From Pseudomonas baltica (GTDB lineage Bacteria > Pseudomonadota > Gammaproteobacteria > Pseudomonadales > Pseudomonadaceae): a stretch of DNA of 64,000 nt. Below the pieces are notes generated by a model, which searched no databases, had not been told where the DNA came from, and saw nothing but the letters and a program-made list of their open reading frames with translations. Each line of letters begins with the position of its first letter. Within the stretch, counting starts at the first letter, position 1. The stretch lies in the NCBI RefSeq assembly GCF_014235765.1, contig NZ_JACMYH010000001.1, positions 930,001 to 994,000 on the forward strand. The letters run 5' to 3'. The translations under genes and the position numbers were made by a program. This document shows, in pieces, positions 62,508 to 64,000 of the stretch.

Positions 62508-63278
62508 CTAGATGCCGCTGAACCAGTTGTAGCCCTGGTCTTCCCAATAGCCGCCGGGATAATCGTTGCTGACGAAGATCTCGACGATGTGCTTGGGGTT
62601 CTTGAAGCCCAGCTTGGTCGGCACGCGAACCCGCAATGGGTAGCCATATTCGGGCGGCAGTGCAACCTCGCCATAGTCCAGGGCCAGGAGCGTCTGCGGG
62701 TGCAGGGCGGTGGGCATGTCCAGGCTGGAGTAGTAGCGGTCGGCGCACTTGAATCCGACGAATTTGGCTGTGGTATCGGCGCCAATGTGCTCGAGGAAGG
62801 TTTTCAACGGCACCCCGCCCCACTGGCCAATGGCGCTCCAGCCTTCGACGCAGATCAACCGGGTGATGTCCGTCTGCTGGGGCAGCTTGCGCAGACCTTC
62901 AAGTGTCCAGGCCGCCTTGTCGCGCACCAGGCCGGATACTGCCAGGGCGTAGCCCGATACGTCGATATCGGGGATGTCGTCCTCGCTGTAGAACGCGTTG
63001 AACGGGAACGGTTGGGTCATCTGCGCCTTGCTGTAGGTAGGCGCCAGACGCTGGCCGTTGAACAGCCAGGCTTGCACTCGATCGTTCCAGCGCGACATGG
63101 CCCAGAGCACCTTGTCGACCTGATCACCGTCCTGCAGATTGCAGCCGCTGAGCATCGCCATGGCGCCGACGGTGAGGCCGCCGCGCAGGAAATGTCGCCG
63201 TTGCAGGCTTTCGAGCTGGCTGCGCTGGGCCGGTTCCAGGATTATCGGAGCCACCCGGCGGGATTTGGGTTCATTCAT
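62508..63278 (-). CDS. Molybdopterin-dependent oxidoreductase, MsrP/YedY-like lipoprotein
   Basis: Sulfite-oxidase-fold protein of 256 residues. The N-terminus has a twin-arginine-like RRHFLRGG (27-34) and a lipobox LSGC (Cys46), so it may be a Tat-exported lipoprotein. Cys143 in LICVEGWSAIG is the expected molybdenum ligand. It is shorter than MsrP (about 330) and may reduce a different oxidised substrate. The next gene upstream is a cytochrome b, its probable electron donor, overlapping by 8 bp. Its final codons WFSGI and stop border a REP array made partly of its own sequence. Confidence 0.88.
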   Translation of the reverse strand: MNEPKSRRVAPIILEPAQRSQLESLQRRHFLRGGLTVGAMAMLSGCNLQDGDQVDKVLWAMSRWNDRVQAWLFNGQRLAPTYSKAQMTQPFPFNAFYSEDDIPDIDVSGYALAVSGLVRDKAAWTLEGLRKLPQQTDITRLICVEGWSAIGQWGGVPLKTFLEHIGADTTAKFVGFKCADRYYSSLDMPTALHPQTLLALDYGEVALPPEYGYPLRVRVPTKLGFKNPKHIVEIFVSNDYPGGYWEDQGYNWFSGI

Positions 63279-63894
63279 GATCGGTCTTCCCGGTAGTCGA
63301 AGGCCTTACCCCGCCGGTGATCATCGGCGGCAGCGTCTTGGGCACCAGCAGCACCAGGGCCAGGTGCACCACTGTAAAGGCGCCGATGGCAGACATCGCG
63401 GCGAAATGGACGTAGCGGGCGAAATCGTAGCCGCCCAGCAGTGCTACCAGCTCCTGGAACTGGATGGGCTTCCAGATGGCTACCCCGGATACCAGAATCA
63501 GCACCCCGGCCGCCAGTACCAGCCAGTACATGAGGCGTTGCACCGCGTTGTAGACGCCCTTTTCATGGATCAGCCGCAAACGCAGGGCATCGCGCAGGTC
63601 GCGTTTGACCGCGCGGGGAGTGATCGGCAGCAAATCGCGCTTGAAGTGGCGGCTGATCAATCCGTAGAGGACGTAGACGAGGCCATTGATCACCAACAGC
63701 CACATCACCGCGAAATGCCAAGCTATCGCGCCACCCAGCCAACCACCCAGAGTGAACGAGGGCGGAAAACGGAACGCAAACAATGGAGAGGCGTTGTAGA
63801 TGCCCCAGCCACTCATGAACATGCAGGTCATGCCGAAGGCATTGATCCAGTGGGTGAGGCGTACCGTCAGTGAATGTATGCGACGCACGGCCAT
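63271..63894 (-). CDS. Cytochrome b561/b6-type membrane subunit
   Basis: Inner-membrane diheme cytochrome of 207 residues with four to five helices. Likely haem ligands are His in LTHWINAFGM, WHFAVMWLL, YVHFAAMS and VVHLALVLL. It takes electrons from quinol and hands them to the molybdopterin protein encoded next, as MsrQ does for MsrP, though it belongs to the cytochrome b561/Ni-Fe hydrogenase type rather than MsrQ. GGAGG lies 8 bp before the ATG at 63894; a frame from 63996 is longer but crosses a repeat. Confidence 0.88.
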   Translation of the reverse strand: MAVRRIHSLTVRLTHWINAFGMTCMFMSGWGIYNASPLFAFRFPPSFTLGGWLGGAIAWHFAVMWLLVINGLVYVLYGLISRHFKRDLLPITPRAVKRDLRDALRLRLIHEKGVYNAVQRLMYWLVLAAGVLILVSGVAIWKPIQFQELVALLGGYDFARYVHFAAMSAIGAFTVVHLALVLLVPKTLPPMITGGVRPSTTGKTDHE

Positions 63895-63932
63895 CGAATG
63901 GCCCTCCCATGTCAAAGAAACACACGCCAATG

Positions 63933-63978
63933 ACCGCCCCCACAAGTAAGAGGATGCACCTACCCCTGTGGGAGCGCG
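63933..63978 (+). repeat. Partial REP-like inverted repeat, third type
   Basis: ACCGCCCCCACA and TGTGGGAGCGCGG face each other about 20 bp apart in the last 70 bp of the window. It resembles types A and B in layout but has TGTGGGAGCG as core. The remaining 63895-64000 shows no other feature. Confidence 0.55.
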
Positions 63979-64000
63979 GCCACGGGGGTATGACAAAGGT

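Overview
The window is a gene-dense, GC-rich stretch of a gammaproteobacterial chromosome. Gene content (YejABEF importer, PilU-type ATPase, DUF1652, Ku, NodT/EmrAB-type efflux, many short-leader operons with ATGA or TGATG junctions) and two families of short inverted REP elements at gene borders point to Pseudomonas, most likely the P. putida group. This assignment comes from recognised families, not from a search. I see no rRNA, tRNA, CRISPR array, prophage or insertion sequence. Coding is nearly continuous, and the very long antisense open frames are GC-codon shadows.

Layout. 1-10.5 kb: end of yejA, then yejB, yejE, yejF (peptide import); 3-hydroxybutyrate dehydrogenase; an EEP-fold nuclease/phosphatase; pilU; a PAS hybrid histidine kinase; ppiC. 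10.5-16.7 kb: DUF1652, ku, a large autotransporter and five small proteins. 16.8-22.3 kb: a PotE-type antiporter translationally coupled to a PLP basic amino acid decarboxylase, then the ABC-F protein YbiT. 22.4-24.8 kb: a GAF-EAL protein and an AEC-family carrier.

24.7-35.7 kb looks like one catabolic island: an SDR with a sensor-less sigma-54 activator, a LysR regulator, a dctP-dctQM-SDR operon, and a divergent thiolase-CoA ligase-PPC-PPC operon. The 412-bp divergent region carries one consensus-matching -24/-12 (RpoN) promoter on each strand, with a nested inverted repeat between them that looks like an enhancer. I infer import of a carboxylate, oxidation of a hydroxy group by the SDRs, CoA activation and thiolytic cleavage, all switched on by sigma-54. 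The substrate is unknown. This is the best candidate for an undescribed system here.

35.8-44 kb: D-lactate dehydrogenase with a RidA protein; a tripartite EmrAB/NodT efflux operon divergent from a TtgV-like IclR regulator with tandem repeats between them; a periplasmic histidine phosphatase; a small conserved-looking protein. 44-56.2 kb: a Wzx/Wzy-type exopolysaccharide cluster (WecG/TagA-family transferase, GH5 hydrolase on the opposite strand, polymerase, GT2, flippase, initiating transferase, Wzc-like kinase, short Wza-like protein, beta-barrel protein, gmd), preceded by a long AT-richer control region.

57-62.1 kb: a LacI regulator divergent from a DHA2 exporter, a heme-oxygenase-like iron enzyme and an NPPY methyltransferase. 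This could be a small metabolite pathway. 62.1-63.9 kb: an array of REP pairs that has amplified the 3' end of the adjacent gene, then a molybdopterin oxidoreductase and its cytochrome b partner.
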